Shown: positions 19,045 to 28,334, counted from the stretch's first letter. The stretch: 64,000 nt of DNA from Streptosporangium album (GCF_014203795.1 NZ_JACHJU010000001.1:3968001-4032000); one strand, 5' to 3'. The notes: generated from the letters alone by a model not told the origin. Numbers and translations are program-made.

Positions 19045-19137
19045 ACGCACCGGAAGGCACGCGGGAGGAAGCCGGGCGCGCGGATCGCGGCCGCAGACCG
19101 GGCCGCGCCGGAGCATGCGCCGGTGATCGACGCGAGA

Positions 19138-19143
19138 TAGCGT
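19138..19143 (+). promoter_or_regulatory. -10 hexamer TAGCGT, leaderless-type
   Basis: TAGCGT lies 7 nt before the ATG of nnrD. Confidence 0.45.
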
Positions 19144-19150
19144 CGAGATC

Positions 19151-20701
19151 ATGCTCACCGCTTATACCACCGATCAGATCAGGGCGGCCGAATCGGCGCT
19201 GATGGCGGGGCTGCCCGAAGGCACGCTCATGGAACGGGCCGCCACCGGGCTGGCCGTGGTCTGCGCCCGGACGCTCGGCCAGGTGTACGGCTCCCGCGTC
19301 GTGCTGCTGGTCGGCGGTGGCGACAACGGTGGCGACGCCCTCTACGCCGGGGCGCGGCTCGCCTCCAGAGGGGCGAGGGTGGACGCGATCCTCGCCGGGA
19401 CGCGGGTCCACCCGGCCGGGCTGGCCGCCCTGCGGCGGTCGGGAGGGCGTGTGACGGACCTCGGCGGCGCCGCCTCCGGAGACGGACCCGCGGGGGACGC
19501 GCCGCGGGGCGGTGAGGCGTCCGTGCGAGCGGCGGCGGGCGAGCTCGTCCGGGCGGCGGACCTGGTCGTGGACGGGCTGGCCGGGATCGGCGGGACGGGG
19601 GCCCTGCGCGAGCCGTACGCGACCCTCGCGGGGCTGGCAGGCGAGACGCCCGGCGCGGTGGTCGCGGTGGACGTGCCGAGCGGGGTGGACGCCGGCAGCG
19701 GGCGGATCGACGGGCCCGCGGTCCGGGCCGACGTCACGGTGACGTTCGGGGCCTACAAGATCGGCTTGCTGGTCGACCCGGGCGCGGGGAACGCGGGCAG
19801 GGTGGAGCTCGTCGACATCGGGCTCGGGCCGTACCTGCCGGACCCCGAGGCGACCGCGCTGACCGGCGCCGACATGGCGACGATGCTGCCCAGGCCGGAC
19901 GCGGGTTCCGACAAGTACAGCAGGGGGGTCGTGGGCGTCGCGGCCGGCAGCCACGAGTACACCGGGGCCGCGGTGCTGGCCGTCGGCGGGGCGATCCGGG
20001 CGGGGGCGGGCATGGTCCGCTACGCGGGCGTCGCCGAGCCGGTGGCCCAGGTGCGGGCCCGCTGGTCCGAGGCCGTGATCACTCCGCTGGAGCCGGGCGA
20101 GGGCGTCGACAGGGTGGGCCGGGTGCAGGCGTGGGTCCTGGGCCCCGGGCTCGGCACCGGGCCCGAGTCGCTCGCCATCGCCCGTTCGGTGCTGGCGAGC
20201 GACGTCCCGGTCCTCGTGGACGCCGACGCCCTCACCCTGGCCGCCCAGGACAGGTCGCTGCTCCGGCGGGCCGCGCCGGTGCTGATCACCCCGCACGCGG
20301 GGGAGCTGTCCCGCCTGCTGGACGTGCCGCGGGCGCGGATCGAGGCCCGGCGGCTGGAGCACGTACGGTGGGCCGCGTCGGAACTGGGCGTGACCGTCCT
20401 GCTGAAGGGATCGACCACGCTCGTCGCGCAGGAGGACCGGCCGGTCAGGGTCAACCTCACCGGCAGCCCCTGGCTGGCCACCGGCGGGACCGGTGACGTG
20501 CTGGCCGGTCTCGCGGGCGCGCTGCTGGCCGGCGGGCTCAGCGGATACGACGCCGCCTCCTGCGCCGCCTATCTGCACGGGATCGCCGGCCGGCACGGCC
20601 CGCTCGCCGCCTGGGACGTCCTCGAAGCCATCCCCGGGATGATCAGGTCGCTCATCGATCGGCGCCGGGAGGGCGGCCGACCTGCCAGACTGGAAGGATG
20701 A
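19151..20701 (+). CDS. nnrD: bifunctional NAD(P)H-hydrate epimerase / ADP-dependent dehydratase
   Basis: A 516-residue two-domain metabolite-repair enzyme that restores hydrated NADH and NADPH. The N-terminal YjeF-type epimerase (1-~225) shows LLVGGGDNGGDALYAGARLA and VAVDVPSGVDA. The C-terminal ribokinase-fold dehydratase (~235-510) shows VWVLGPGLGTGPES-like VLGPGLGTG, TPHAGELSRLL, LLKGSTTLVA and WLATGGTGDVLAGLAG. Its TGA overlaps the alr ATG (ATGA), so the two are coupled. A leaderless-type -10 precedes the ATG. Confidence 0.94.
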   Translation: MLTAYTTDQIRAAESALMAGLPEGTLMERAATGLAVVCARTLGQVYGSRVVLLVGGGDNGGDALYAGARLASRGARVDAILAGTRVHPAGLAALRRSGGRVTDLGGAASGDGPAGDAPRGGEASVRAAAGELVRAADLVVDGLAGIGGTGALREPYATLAGLAGETPGAVVAVDVPSGVDAGSGRIDGPAVRADVTVTFGAYKIGLLVDPGAGNAGRVELVDIGLGPYLPDPEATALTGADMATMLPRPDAGSDKYSRGVVGVAAGSHEYTGAAVLAVGGAIRAGAGMVRYAGVAEPVAQVRARWSEAVITPLEPGEGVDRVGRVQAWVLGPGLGTGPESLAIARSVLASDVPVLVDADALTLAAQDRSLLRRAAPVLITPHAGELSRLLDVPRARIEARRLEHVRWAASELGVTVLLKGSTTLVAQEDRPVRVNLTGSPWLATGGTGDVLAGLAGALLAGGLSGYDAASCAAYLHGIAGRHGPLAAWDVLEAIPGMIRSLIDRRREGGRPARLEG

Positions 20702-21825
20702 GTTTCCCGATGACCCCGGCCGAGGCGCGGGTGGACCTGTCGGCGATCCGCGACAACGTCGCCCTGCTCAGGGGGCACGCTCCCGGCGCCGAGACGATGG
20801 TCGCGGTCAAGGCCGACGGCTACGGGCATGGGCTGGTCGCCTGCGGGCGGGCCTCGCTGGAGGGCGGGGCCACCCGGCTCGGCGCCGCCTACGTCCGCGA
20901 GGCCCTGGAGCTGCGGGCCGCGGGGATCACCGCGCCGATCCTGGCGTGGATCATCCCGCCCGGCGAGCCGCTGGAGAAGGCGATCGAGCAGGACGTGGAG
21001 CTGTCGGCCGCCATCCCCGCGCTGGTGGACGAGATCGCCGAGGCGGCCGGCCGTGCGGGCAGGGCCGCCAGGGTGCACCTGAAGGCCGACACCGGCCTCT
21101 CGCGAGGTGGTGCGGCGCCCGCGGACTGGTCCGCGCTGGTGGATCGGGCGATGGCACGGCAGGCCGACGGGACGGTCGAGGTCGTCGGGCTCTGGTCGCA
21201 CTTCGCCTGCGCCGACATCCCGGGTCATCCGTCCATCGAGGCCCAGCTCACCGCCTTCGACGACGCGCTGGCGGTCGCGGAGAAGGCGGGCGCGGGAGGC
21301 TCCCACGTGATCCGGCACATCGCCAACTCGGCGGCGGCGCTGACGTTGCCGCAGGCACGCCACGACATGATCCGGACGGGCATCGCGGCCTACGGCCTGA
21401 GCCCCGTGCCCGAGCTCGGGGATTTCGGTCTCCGCCCCGCGATGACCCTGGTGGCGCGGATCGCGCTGGCCAAGCGGGTTCCGGCTGGTTCCGGTGTGTC
21501 CTATGGGCACCTTTATGTGACAGATAGTGAAACCACGCTCGGCCTCGTCCCCCTCGGGTACGCGGACGGAATCCTGCGGCATGCCACCAACCAGGCGGAG
21601 GTGCTGGCGGGCGGCCGCCGGCGGCGGATCGCCGGGCGGGTCTGCATGGACCAGTTCATGATCGATATGGGAGACGATCCGCTGGCGGAGGGGGACGAGG
21701 TGATCCTGTTCGGCGACGGTTCGCGGGGCGAACCGACCGCACAGGAATGGGCGGATTCCCTCGGCACGATCACGCATGAGATCGTGACCAGGATCGGTTC
21801 GCGGGTTCCACGCGTTTACCGGTGA
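20698..21825 (+). CDS. alr: alanine racemase
   Basis: A PLP enzyme that supplies D-alanine for peptidoglycan. 375 residues, with the PLP lysine in AVKADGYGHG (Lys38) and the second catalytic base Tyr in GSGVSYGHLYVT near residue 265. RVCMDQFMIDMG, near the active-site entry, is present. The ATG overlaps the nnrD stop by 4 bp and also has GGAAGG upstream. It is followed by an alpha/beta hydrolase gene and tsaE, the common actinobacterial order. Confidence 0.96.
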   Translation: MSFPMTPAEARVDLSAIRDNVALLRGHAPGAETMVAVKADGYGHGLVACGRASLEGGATRLGAAYVREALELRAAGITAPILAWIIPPGEPLEKAIEQDVELSAAIPALVDEIAEAAGRAGRAARVHLKADTGLSRGGAAPADWSALVDRAMARQADGTVEVVGLWSHFACADIPGHPSIEAQLTAFDDALAVAEKAGAGGSHVIRHIANSAAALTLPQARHDMIRTGIAAYGLSPVPELGDFGLRPAMTLVARIALAKRVPAGSGVSYGHLYVTDSETTLGLVPLGYADGILRHATNQAEVLAGGRRRRIAGRVCMDQFMIDMGDDPLAEGDEVILFGDGSRGEPTAQEWADSLGTITHEIVTRIGSRVPRVYR

Positions 21826-21845
21826 AAGGCATCTCAGGGGGTCGC

Positions 21846-22922
21846 ATGAGCATTACCACACGGCGCAAGGTCGGCATCGCGGGCGCGGTCGTCGGTGTGG
21901 CATCAGCCGGAGTGGCCGCCGCGGCCCTCGCCAAGCGGTATGCCGTCGGCCGCATCAGGCTCCGGCCCGACCTCGAGGCGAACGAGCCGCTGGGCGAGCT
22001 GCGGGGCCGGCCCACCACGGTCGCCACCTCCGACGGCGTGTCCCTCTACGCCGAGGTGGACGGTCCCGAGGACGCCCCGCTGACGGTGGTGTTCTGCCAC
22101 GGCTACACCCTCAACCTGGACTCCTGGCACTACCAGCGGCGCGACCTGTGCGACTCCTACCGCCTGGTCCTGTGGGACCAGCGCTCCCACGGCCGCTCGC
22201 CGCGCACCACGGCCGAGGACTCCACCATCGACCGGCTCGGCGACGACCTGGCCGAGGTGATCGACGCGCTCGTGCCCGGGCCGTGCGTGCTGGTGGGGCA
22301 CTCCATGGGCGGCATGACGATCATGGCACTGGCCGACCGGCACCCCGAGCTGTTCGGCGACCGGATCAAGGGTGTCACGCTGATCTCCACCTCCTCGGGC
22401 AAGCTGGCCGAGGTCTCCCTGGGTCTGCCCGCGCTGCTGGCCAAGGCGGTGCACAAGGTCACGCCGGGCACGGTGTCGATGCTGAGCCGGGGTGGCGCCC
22501 TGGTCGACAGGGGCCGCGAGGCGGGCAACGACGTCGCCTTCCTGGCCCTGCGCTACCTGGGTTTCGGCGATCCCAAGAACGTCAGCCCCACGGTGGTCGA
22601 CTTCGCCGAGTCGATGATCCGCTCCACCCCGTTCGAGGTGATCGCCGACTTCTACCCCGCGCTGATGTCGCACGACAAGCTGAGCGCGCTGCCGGTCCTG
22701 GACGGTGTGCCCACCTCGATCATGGTCGGCGACAAGGACTGGCTGACGCCCGTGGACCACAGCAAGGCGATGGCGGCGGCACTGCCCCGCGCCCAGTTCA
22801 CCGAGGTCCCCGACAGCTCGCACCTGGTCCAGCTGGAGCGGCCGACCGTCGTCAACGACGCGCTACGCGACCTGATCAAGCGGGCGATCGCCGACAGCGC
22901 CGCGGACGGCACGGACCGATGA
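21846..22922 (+). CDS. alpha/beta hydrolase with N-terminal membrane anchor
   Basis: 358 residues. A hydrophobic helix near residues 8-30 (IAGAVVGVASAGVAAAALA) probably anchors the enzyme or exports it. The hydrolase fold shows the oxyanion region VVFCHGYTLN, nucleophile elbow VGHSMGGM, acidic residue in VGDKDWLTP, and His in DSSHLVQLE. The start ATG 21846 follows CAGGGGG at 5 bases; a GTG at 21822 overlapping the alr stop is an alternative. Substrate unknown; the alr-hydrolase-tsaE position is conserved in related actinomycetes. Confidence 0.88.
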   Translation: MSITTRRKVGIAGAVVGVASAGVAAAALAKRYAVGRIRLRPDLEANEPLGELRGRPTTVATSDGVSLYAEVDGPEDAPLTVVFCHGYTLNLDSWHYQRRDLCDSYRLVLWDQRSHGRSPRTTAEDSTIDRLGDDLAEVIDALVPGPCVLVGHSMGGMTIMALADRHPELFGDRIKGVTLISTSSGKLAEVSLGLPALLAKAVHKVTPGTVSMLSRGGALVDRGREAGNDVAFLALRYLGFGDPKNVSPTVVDFAESMIRSTPFEVIADFYPALMSHDKLSALPVLDGVPTSIMVGDKDWLTPVDHSKAMAAALPRAQFTEVPDSSHLVQLERPTVVNDALRDLIKRAIADSAADGTDR

Positions 22923-22983
22923 GCGGGGCCATGGGACGTGACCGCCGCCGGGGACCGCGACCGTCAAGGGGAGTGAGCGAGCA

Positions 22984-23427
22984 GTGAGGATCGTGGCGAC
23001 CACCGGAGAGATGCGGGAGCTGGGCGTGGAGCTGGCAGGGCTGCTCCGTCCGGGCGACCTGGTGCTGCTGTCCGGGCCGCTCGGCGCGGGCAAGACGACC
23101 CTGGTCCAGGGGATCGCCGAAGGGCTCAAGGTGCGTGGGCCGATCACCTCGCCGACCTTCGTCGTCGCGCGGGTGCACCCCTCGCTGTCGGGCGGTCCCG
23201 CACTGGTGCACGCCGACGCCTACCGGCTGGGCGGTGCCCTGGAGGTCGACGACCTCGACCTGGACGCCTCGCTGGAGGAGTCGGTGACGGTCGTGGAGTG
23301 GGGCGAGGGCCTCGTCGAGGGGCTCGCCGACGACCGGCTGGAGATCTCCATCGGACGGAGCGACTCCGGCGAGGAACGGACCGTACGGTTCCGTGGGATC
23401 GGTGCCCGTTGGGAGGACATCATCTGA
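22984..23427 (+). CDS. tsaE: tRNA threonylcarbamoyladenosine ATPase TsaE
   Basis: TsaE is the ATPase of the t6A37 tRNA modification complex. 147 residues, GTG start. The Walker A is SGPLGAGKTTLVQG, the switch-like SPTFVVARVH follows, and then the conserved HADAYRLGG and VVEWGEGL. Its partners TsaB and TsaD lie downstream at 25.0 and 26.1 kb, separated here by a sortase pair. Confidence 0.95.
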   Translation: MRIVATTGEMRELGVELAGLLRPGDLVLLSGPLGAGKTTLVQGIAEGLKVRGPITSPTFVVARVHPSLSGGPALVHADAYRLGGALEVDDLDLDASLEESVTVVEWGEGLVEGLADDRLEISIGRSDSGEERTVRFRGIGARWEDII

Positions 23428-23597
23428 TCCGTCCCCGTCGGCGGGGGAATCCTGGCACGCTGGCACTACGCCCCACTTGATATAGATCAACAGGGCCGAA
23501 GATCGACTCTGGCGCTTTTGCCCATGTTTAATGGGGAAGTGGCGGGAAGTTGTGCCGGGCGAGGGTCGTCGGCCGGACTGCGAAGTGGAGTGCGACG

Positions 23598-24263
23598 GTG
23601 CCAAGGGTCAAACGTGTCGCGGTTCTGGGAGCCATCACCCTTTTCGGGATGGCGGGGATGATCGGATGCACGGCTGAGGCGAACTCGGGCAGTCCCACGG
23701 GGACGGCCTCGCCCACCGCGTCGGGGAGCAGCAGGGAGGACATCGAGGTCCAGCTGCAGCCGGCCCGCGTCAAGGCCGGACAGAAGGTGTGGGTGCTGGC
23801 GAACTGCCCGATCCCCGAGGGAGGTCCCGAGCATCGCGGCACCGCCTCGTCCCAGATCTTCCGCACGCCGGTCGCCCTCGATCCGATCCTCACGACGCCC
23901 AGTCCGGTCCCCTCGGCGAGTGCCACCCCCGTGGCGAAGCCGTGGGTCCGTGGCCAGGCCACCGTCGCCACCGGCAGCGTGGCCGGCGTCTACGTCGTCA
24001 ACGCCAGGTGCGAGGGGACCAACGACACCGGCAAGGCCAGCCTCCGGGTCGTGGCGGACGCCAAGCCGACCCCGAAGGACACGCCCACGTCCAAGCCCAC
24101 CCGGACCGTCATCAGCACCCACGCGCCCGGCACGGGCGGCGGGGGGACCGCGGCCGGCGCCCCCCAGGACTCGGGCATGCCCTTCGGCGCGACCGGAGCC
24201 CTGCTGGCGGTGGTCCTCGCCGGCGGCGTCGGCTACGCGGTCGTACGCCGCCGCCGCTCGTAG
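23598..24263 (+). CDS. exported lipoprotein-like protein with C-terminal sorting-type tail; candidate sortase substrate
   Basis: 221 residues from GTG 23598 (GGAG seven bases upstream). An N-terminal signal helix ends in GMIGC (Cys24), a plausible but imperfect lipobox. A Ser/Thr/Pro-rich stretch follows, then an extracellular domain with three further cysteines and a second Pro/Thr linker. The end is arranged like a cell-wall sorting signal: FGATG (196-200), a ~16-residue hydrophobic segment, and RRRRS. FGATG keeps only the TG of the LPxTG/LAxTG motif. The next gene, 6 bp away, is a class F sortase, which makes a substrate role likely. Function otherwise unknown. Confidence 0.75.
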   Translation: MPRVKRVAVLGAITLFGMAGMIGCTAEANSGSPTGTASPTASGSSREDIEVQLQPARVKAGQKVWVLANCPIPEGGPEHRGTASSQIFRTPVALDPILTTPSPVPSASATPVAKPWVRGQATVATGSVAGVYVVNARCEGTNDTGKASLRVVADAKPTPKDTPTSKPTRTVISTHAPGTGGGGTAAGAPQDSGMPFGATGALLAVVLAGGVGYAVVRRRRS

Positions 24264-24269
24264 TCCCCC

Positions 24270-24836
24270 ATGGCAGCATCCCCCCGCTGGTCCCGGATCA
24301 TCGTGGCCGGAGTCATCACGGGCATCGTCATGGTCGCGTTCAACAAGGGCGGCGGCGTGGACACGCCGCCCATCCGGAGTTCGATCGTGCCCAGCCGCAT
24401 CGACATCCCGTCGCTGGGCATCAAGGCGCCCCTGATGAAGCTCGGCGTGACGGACGGCCAGGTCGAGCTTCCGCCGTACGAGAAGCCGGACACGGCGGGC
24501 TGGGTGAAGGACAGCGCCGTCCCCGGTGACCAGGGGCCCGCGGTGATCCTCGGGCATGTGGACACCAAGACCGCCCCGGCGGTCTTCTACAAGCTGAAGG
24601 AGATGCGCGAGGGGCAGGTCGTCAAGGTCGTGCGCAGTGACGGCAAGGTCGCCCAGTATCGCGTGGACTCCGTCGAACGGGTGAGCAAGGACAGGTTCCC
24701 GGCCGACAAGGTCTACCTGGAGGACGGCCTCCGGCTGATCACCTGCGGCGGGAACTTCGACTGGGACAAGCACGAGTACCGCGACAACGTGATCGTCTAC
24801 GCGACCCTGGTCAAGCCGGCCGGCTCCACGACCTGA
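24270..24836 (+). CDS. class F sortase
   Basis: 188 residues. One N-terminal helix (IIVAGVITGIVMVAF) anchors an extracytoplasmic sortase domain. The catalytic set is visible: His96 in VILGHVDTK, Cys159 in RLITCGGNFD, Arg171 in HEYRDNVIVYA. Sortases cleave sorting signals and join the protein to peptidoglycan or to another protein. It begins 6 bp after the lipoprotein-like gene with no clear ribosome binding site, so the two are probably coupled. Both genes interrupt the usual tsaE-tsaB adjacency. Confidence 0.9.
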   Translation: MAASPRWSRIIVAGVITGIVMVAFNKGGGVDTPPIRSSIVPSRIDIPSLGIKAPLMKLGVTDGQVELPPYEKPDTAGWVKDSAVPGDQGPAVILGHVDTKTAPAVFYKLKEMREGQVVKVVRSDGKVAQYRVDSVERVSKDRFPADKVYLEDGLRLITCGGNFDWDKHEYRDNVIVYATLVKPAGSTT

Positions 24837-24987
24837 CCGCGAAAGAGCGGAAAACCGCCGCGGAATCACCCGTCCCGCGGTGGTCGCCGACGGAGGCGGA
24901 GAGGGGCGCCCACCCCTTGCCCACCATGGGACCGGGCGGAACCCTGCGCCGGGCCGGTGGAGTGGGCGCGGGCGTCACCCGACCGAC

Positions 24988-24993
24988 TAGGCT
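24988..24993 (+). promoter_or_regulatory. -10 hexamer TAGGCT for tsaB, leaderless-type
   Basis: TAGGCT lies 8 nt before the tsaB GTG; the 165-bp gap ahead of it contains no other recognised feature. Confidence 0.55.
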
Positions 24994-25001
24994 AGCTGTC
25001 C

Positions 25002-25685
25002 GTGCTGGTCCTGGCCTTTGATACCGCGACCCCCGCCGTCACCGCAGCGCTGCACGACGGTGAGAGGGTCCTCTCCGAATCGACGACCGTTGACGCGCGT
25101 CGTCACGGTGAGCTGCTCGTGCCCACGATCGAGACGGTCCTGCGGGAGGCGGGAGCCTCGCTCGGCGACGTCACCACCGTCGTCGCGGGTTCCGGCCCGG
25201 GACCCTACACCGGTCTGAGGGTCGGTCTGATGACCGCCCAGGCCCTCGCGACGTCGCTGGGCGTCCCGGCCTACGCCGTGTGCACGCTCGACGCCGTCGC
25301 CTACGGCAGCGGACTGTCCGAGCCGTTCCTGGTGGCCACCGACGCGCGCCGAAAAGAGGTGTTCTGGGGCCACTACGAGGAGATGAGGGTCCGGCTGTCC
25401 GGCCCCTCGGTGGACAGGCCGCAGGACCTGCCCGGGGAGCTTCCGCTCGTCGGGGCCGGCGCGCGGCTGTACGCCGAGGTCGTCGGAGCCTCCCGCCTGG
25501 TGGACGCGCCGGAGTATCCCTTCGCGGGAGCCCTGGCGGCGCTGGCCGCCGAGCAGCTCGGCGAGCCGGACGTCCGGGAGGTCGTGGAGAGCGGCACGCA
25601 CCCCGTGCTGAGCCTGCCCCGCCCGATCTACCTGCGCCGTCCCGACGCCCAGGTGCCCTCGGCGCCGAAGAAGGTCTCCACATGA
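25002..25685 (+). CDS. tsaB: tRNA threonylcarbamoyladenosine complex dimerization subunit TsaB
   Basis: 227 residues, GTG start. The ASKHA-type N-terminus (LVLAFDTATPAVTAAL), RHGELLVPTIETVL and GSGPGPYTGLRVGLMTAQAL identify TsaB, the scaffold that pairs with TsaD. It overlaps rimI by 4 bp (ATGA). With tsaE, rimI and tsaD it completes the t6A/acetyltransferase group. Confidence 0.95.
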   Translation: MLVLAFDTATPAVTAALHDGERVLSESTTVDARRHGELLVPTIETVLREAGASLGDVTTVVAGSGPGPYTGLRVGLMTAQALATSLGVPAYAVCTLDAVAYGSGLSEPFLVATDARRKEVFWGHYEEMRVRLSGPSVDRPQDLPGELPLVGAGARLYAEVVGASRLVDAPEYPFAGALAALAAEQLGEPDVREVVESGTHPVLSLPRPIYLRRPDAQVPSAPKKVST

Positions 25686-26134
25686 CCGCGGTGCTGCGCC
25701 AGATGACCGCCGACGACCTGCCCACCGTGATGAGGGTCGAGCGGGAGACCTTTCCCCGTGACGCGTGGAGCGAGGGCATGCTCCGCGGCGAGCTCGCCGA
25801 TCAGCCCAGGACCCGGCACTACGTGGTGGCCCTGGTGGACGGAGAGATCGTCGGCTACGCCGGGCTTTTCGCCGCGGGGGACCAGGCGGACGTGCAGACC
25901 ATCGCCGTCCTGGCCGCCCGGCGGCGGAACGGGATCGGCGCGGCCCTGCTGACCGAGCTGCTGGCCGAGGCCGTACGGCGGGGCGCACAGTCGATCTTCC
26001 TTGAGGTGCGCGCCGACAACCCGGACGCGCAGGCGATGTACGACCGGTTCGGATTCGAGCGGATCGGCCTGCGCCGCCGCTACTACGAGGACGGCACCGA
26101 CGCGATCACGATGAAGAAGGATCTCAATGCGTGA
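25682..26134 (+). CDS. rimI: ribosomal protein S18-alanine N-acetyltransferase
   Basis: A 150-residue GNAT enzyme. The acetyl-CoA loop is [11 protein letters not shown], preceded by [12 protein letters not shown] and followed by [19 protein letters not shown] and [15 protein letters not shown] chose ATG 25682, which overlaps the tsaB stop; the much longer upstream frame is the out-of-phase shadow of tsaB. RimI acetylates the N-terminus of S18, and its place between tsaB and tsaD is widespread. Confidence 0.93.
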   Translation: MTAVLRQMTADDLPTVMRVERETFPRDAWSEGMLRGELADQPRTRHYVVALVDGEIVGYAGLFAAGDQADVQTIAVLAARRRNGIGAALLTELLAEAVRRGAQSIFLEVRADNPDAQAMYDRFGFERIGLRRRYYEDGTDAITMKKDLNA

Positions 26135-27158
26135 CGAACCCCTGGTCCTGGGCATCGAGACCTCCTGTGACGAGACCGGAGTGGGCATCGTCCGAGGGCA
26201 CACCCTGCTGGCCAACACGATCGCGTCCAGCGTCGAGGAGCACGCCCGGTTCGGTGGCGTGGTGCCCGAGGTCGCCTCCCGGGCGCATCTGGAGGCGATG
26301 ACGCCGACCATCGAACGGGCGCTGGAGCAGGCCGGTCTGCGCTTCACCGACATCGACGCGATCGCGGTGACCGCGGGTCCGGGCCTCGCCGGCGCGCTGC
26401 TCGTCGGCGTGGCCGCCGCCAAGGCATACTCGCTCGGTCTGGGCGTGCCGCTGTACGGCGTGAACCACCTGGCCGCCCACGTGGCCGTGGACCAGCTCGA
26501 ACACGGCGCTCTGCCCAAGCCGTGCATCGCCATGCTGGTCTCGGGCGGGCATTCCTCCCTGTTGCTGGTGCCCGATGTCGCCAGGGAGGTCATCCCCCTG
26601 GGATCCACGGTCGACGACGCCGCCGGTGAGGCCTTCGACAAGGTGGCCCGTGTGCTCGGCCTGCCCTTCCCCGGTGGCCCCTACATCGACCGGGCGGCCC
26701 AGGACGGTTCCGGCACGGCCATCGCGTTCCCGCGTGGCAAATACGACGACGGGACGCTCGACTTCTCCTTCTCGGGGCTGAAGACCGCCGTGGCCCGCTG
26801 GGTGGAGGCCCGGCAGAGGGCCGGTGAGCGGATCCACGTGCCCGACGTGGCGGCGTCCTTCCAGGAGGCCGTGGTCGACGTGCTGACCCGCAAGGCCCTG
26901 CGGGCGTGTCGCGAGCACGGCGTCCAGGACCTGCTCATCGGCGGTGGCGTGGCCGCCAACTCCCGGCTGCGCGCCCTCGCTCAGGAGCGTTGCGACGCGG
27001 CCGGTGTACGGCTCCGCGTTCCTCGCCCGGGACTGTGCACCGACAACGGGGCCATGGTGGCCACGCTCGGCTCCGACCTGGTGGCGGCCGGTGTCACCCC
27101 GTCCCTTCTGGACATCCCCGCCGACTCCTCGCTCCCGATCACCACGGTCCACGTCTGA
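26127..27158 (+). CDS. tsaD: tRNA N6-adenosine threonylcarbamoyltransferase
   Basis: TsaD transfers the threonylcarbamoyl group to A37 of ANN-decoding tRNAs. 343 residues, with the iron-binding HLAAHVAVD, the N-terminal [14 protein letters not shown], and the nucleotide-site segments GGHSSLLLV and [14 protein letters not shown]. It overlaps the rimI end by 8 bp. It ends 9 bp from a convergent oxidoreductase gene. Confidence 0.96.
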   Translation: MRDEPLVLGIETSCDETGVGIVRGHTLLANTIASSVEEHARFGGVVPEVASRAHLEAMTPTIERALEQAGLRFTDIDAIAVTAGPGLAGALLVGVAAAKAYSLGLGVPLYGVNHLAAHVAVDQLEHGALPKPCIAMLVSGGHSSLLLVPDVAREVIPLGSTVDDAAGEAFDKVARVLGLPFPGGPYIDRAAQDGSGTAIAFPRGKYDDGTLDFSFSGLKTAVARWVEARQRAGERIHVPDVAASFQEAVVDVLTRKALRACREHGVQDLLIGGGVAANSRLRALAQERCDAAGVRLRVPRPGLCTDNGAMVATLGSDLVAAGVTPSLLDIPADSSLPITTVHV

Positions 27159-27167
27159 GCGGCCGCT

Positions 27168-28226
27168 TTACGCGGGGTGGAGGGCAAGCGCCGGATAGTC
27201 GGTGTAGCCGCGGTAGTCGCCGCCGAAGGCCGTGGTGAAGTCGGGCTCGTTGAGCGGCGCGCCGAGGCGGAGGCGGAGCGGCAGGTCGGGATTCGCCAGG
27301 AAGGACTTGCCCAGCGCGACCAGGTCGGCGCCCCGGCCCAGCCAGTGGGCCACGGTGGCGGCCGGGTCGCCGAGCGAGGAGTCGTTGACGATGAACGTGT
27401 TCGGCCACAGCGAGCGGATCCGCTCGTTGAGCTCGTCAGAGCCGCTCGCCACGAGGTGCAGGTAGGCGAGATCCGCCTCGGCGAGCGCGGAGAGCAGCGC
27501 CGGGTAGACCTCCTGCGCGTCGTCCTCCCTCAGGTCCTGCGAGCCGCTGGCGGGAGAGAGCCGGATGCCGACCCGGGACGCGCCGATCGCCGCCACGACC
27601 GCCCGGGCGGTCTCCACGGCGAAGCGGATCCGGCCGTCCACGGACCCGCCGAAGCGGTCGTCGCGCAGGTTGGCGTTCTGTGACAGGAACTGGTGGATGA
27701 GGTAGCCGTTCGCGCCGTGCAGCTCGACCCCGTCGAAGCCGGCCTCGACGGCGCGGACGGCGGCGTCGGCGAAGTCCCGGACGGTCGCCTCGATCTCGGC
27801 GGTGGACAGCTCCATGGGGGTGGGGAGGTCCTGCATGCCGTTCGGCGTGAAGATCTGGGCCTCGGGCCGCACAGCGGACGGCCCGACGGGCAGTGCGCCG
27901 GTGTTGTCGGGATGACCGACCCGGCCGGCGTGCATGAGCTGGGCGAAGATCCGGCCGCCCGACGCGTGGACCGCGTCGGTGACCTCACGCCACCCTGCCA
28001 CCTGCTCGTCGGTGTGCAGCCCCGGCGTGTTCATGTATCCCTTGCCGGACAGGCTCGGCTGCACCCCCTCGGTGATGATCAGGCCGGCCGAGGCGCGCTG
28101 GGCGTAGTAGAGGGCGGTCAGCGATGAGGGAACCCCGTCGACGTAGGAGCGCGAGCGCGTCATGGGGGCCATCACGAGACGGTTGGGCAACTGCAGCGAG
28201 CCGAGCTGGAACGGTGTGAACGGCAT
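27168..28226 (-). CDS. old yellow enzyme family alkene reductase
   Basis: 352 residues from ATG 28226 (GGAAGGA upstream). An FMN-dependent TIM barrel with typical blocks LPNRLVMAPMTRSR, QLMHAGRVGHP, FDGVELHGANGYLIHQFL and DRFGGSVDGRIRFAVE. Such enzymes (NemA/XenA/OYE group) reduce activated alkenes, nitrate esters or N-ethylmaleimide with NADPH. It is divergent from a MarR regulator, and three operator copies lie between them. Induction by electrophiles through the regulator is an inference from known MarR/NemR-type pairs. Confidence 0.92.
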   Translation of the reverse strand: MPFTPFQLGSLQLPNRLVMAPMTRSRSYVDGVPSSLTALYYAQRASAGLIITEGVQPSLSGKGYMNTPGLHTDEQVAGWREVTDAVHASGGRIFAQLMHAGRVGHPDNTGALPVGPSAVRPEAQIFTPNGMQDLPTPMELSTAEIEATVRDFADAAVRAVEAGFDGVELHGANGYLIHQFLSQNANLRDDRFGGSVDGRIRFAVETARAVVAAIGASRVGIRLSPASGSQDLREDDAQEVYPALLSALAEADLAYLHLVASGSDELNERIRSLWPNTFIVNDSSLGDPAATVAHWLGRGADLVALGKSFLANPDLPLRLRLGAPLNEPDFTTAFGGDYRGYTDYPALALHPA

Positions 28227-28239
28227 GACAGATCCTTCC

Positions 28240-28292
28240 TTGGCCGACCAACTTGGCCGGCCAATTGACAGTTCTACAACTTGGTCGGCCAA
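28240..28292. promoter_or_regulatory. triple MarR-type operator
   Basis: Three copies of a 12-bp palindromic motif TTGG(C/T)CG(G/A)CCAA occur at 28240-28251, 28253-28264 (perfect palindrome TTGGCCGGCCAA) and 28281-28292. The first and third are reverse complements of each other. The third covers the -35 of the marR promoter and fills the spacer of the opposing reductase promoter, so one bound dimer would block both. Confidence 0.8.
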
Positions 28293-28309
28293 CTTGCAAG
28301 CGGTAGGCT
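28271..28309. promoter_or_regulatory. overlapping divergent promoters
   Basis: Plus strand: TTGGTC (28281-28286), 17 bp, TAGGCT (28304-28309) for marR. Minus strand: TTGCAA (28299-28294), 17 bp, TAGAAC (28276-28271) for the reductase. The two promoters interlock around the third operator. Confidence 0.65.
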
Positions 28310-28334
28310 CGCAATCGGAAAGAGGAGGCCTGCC

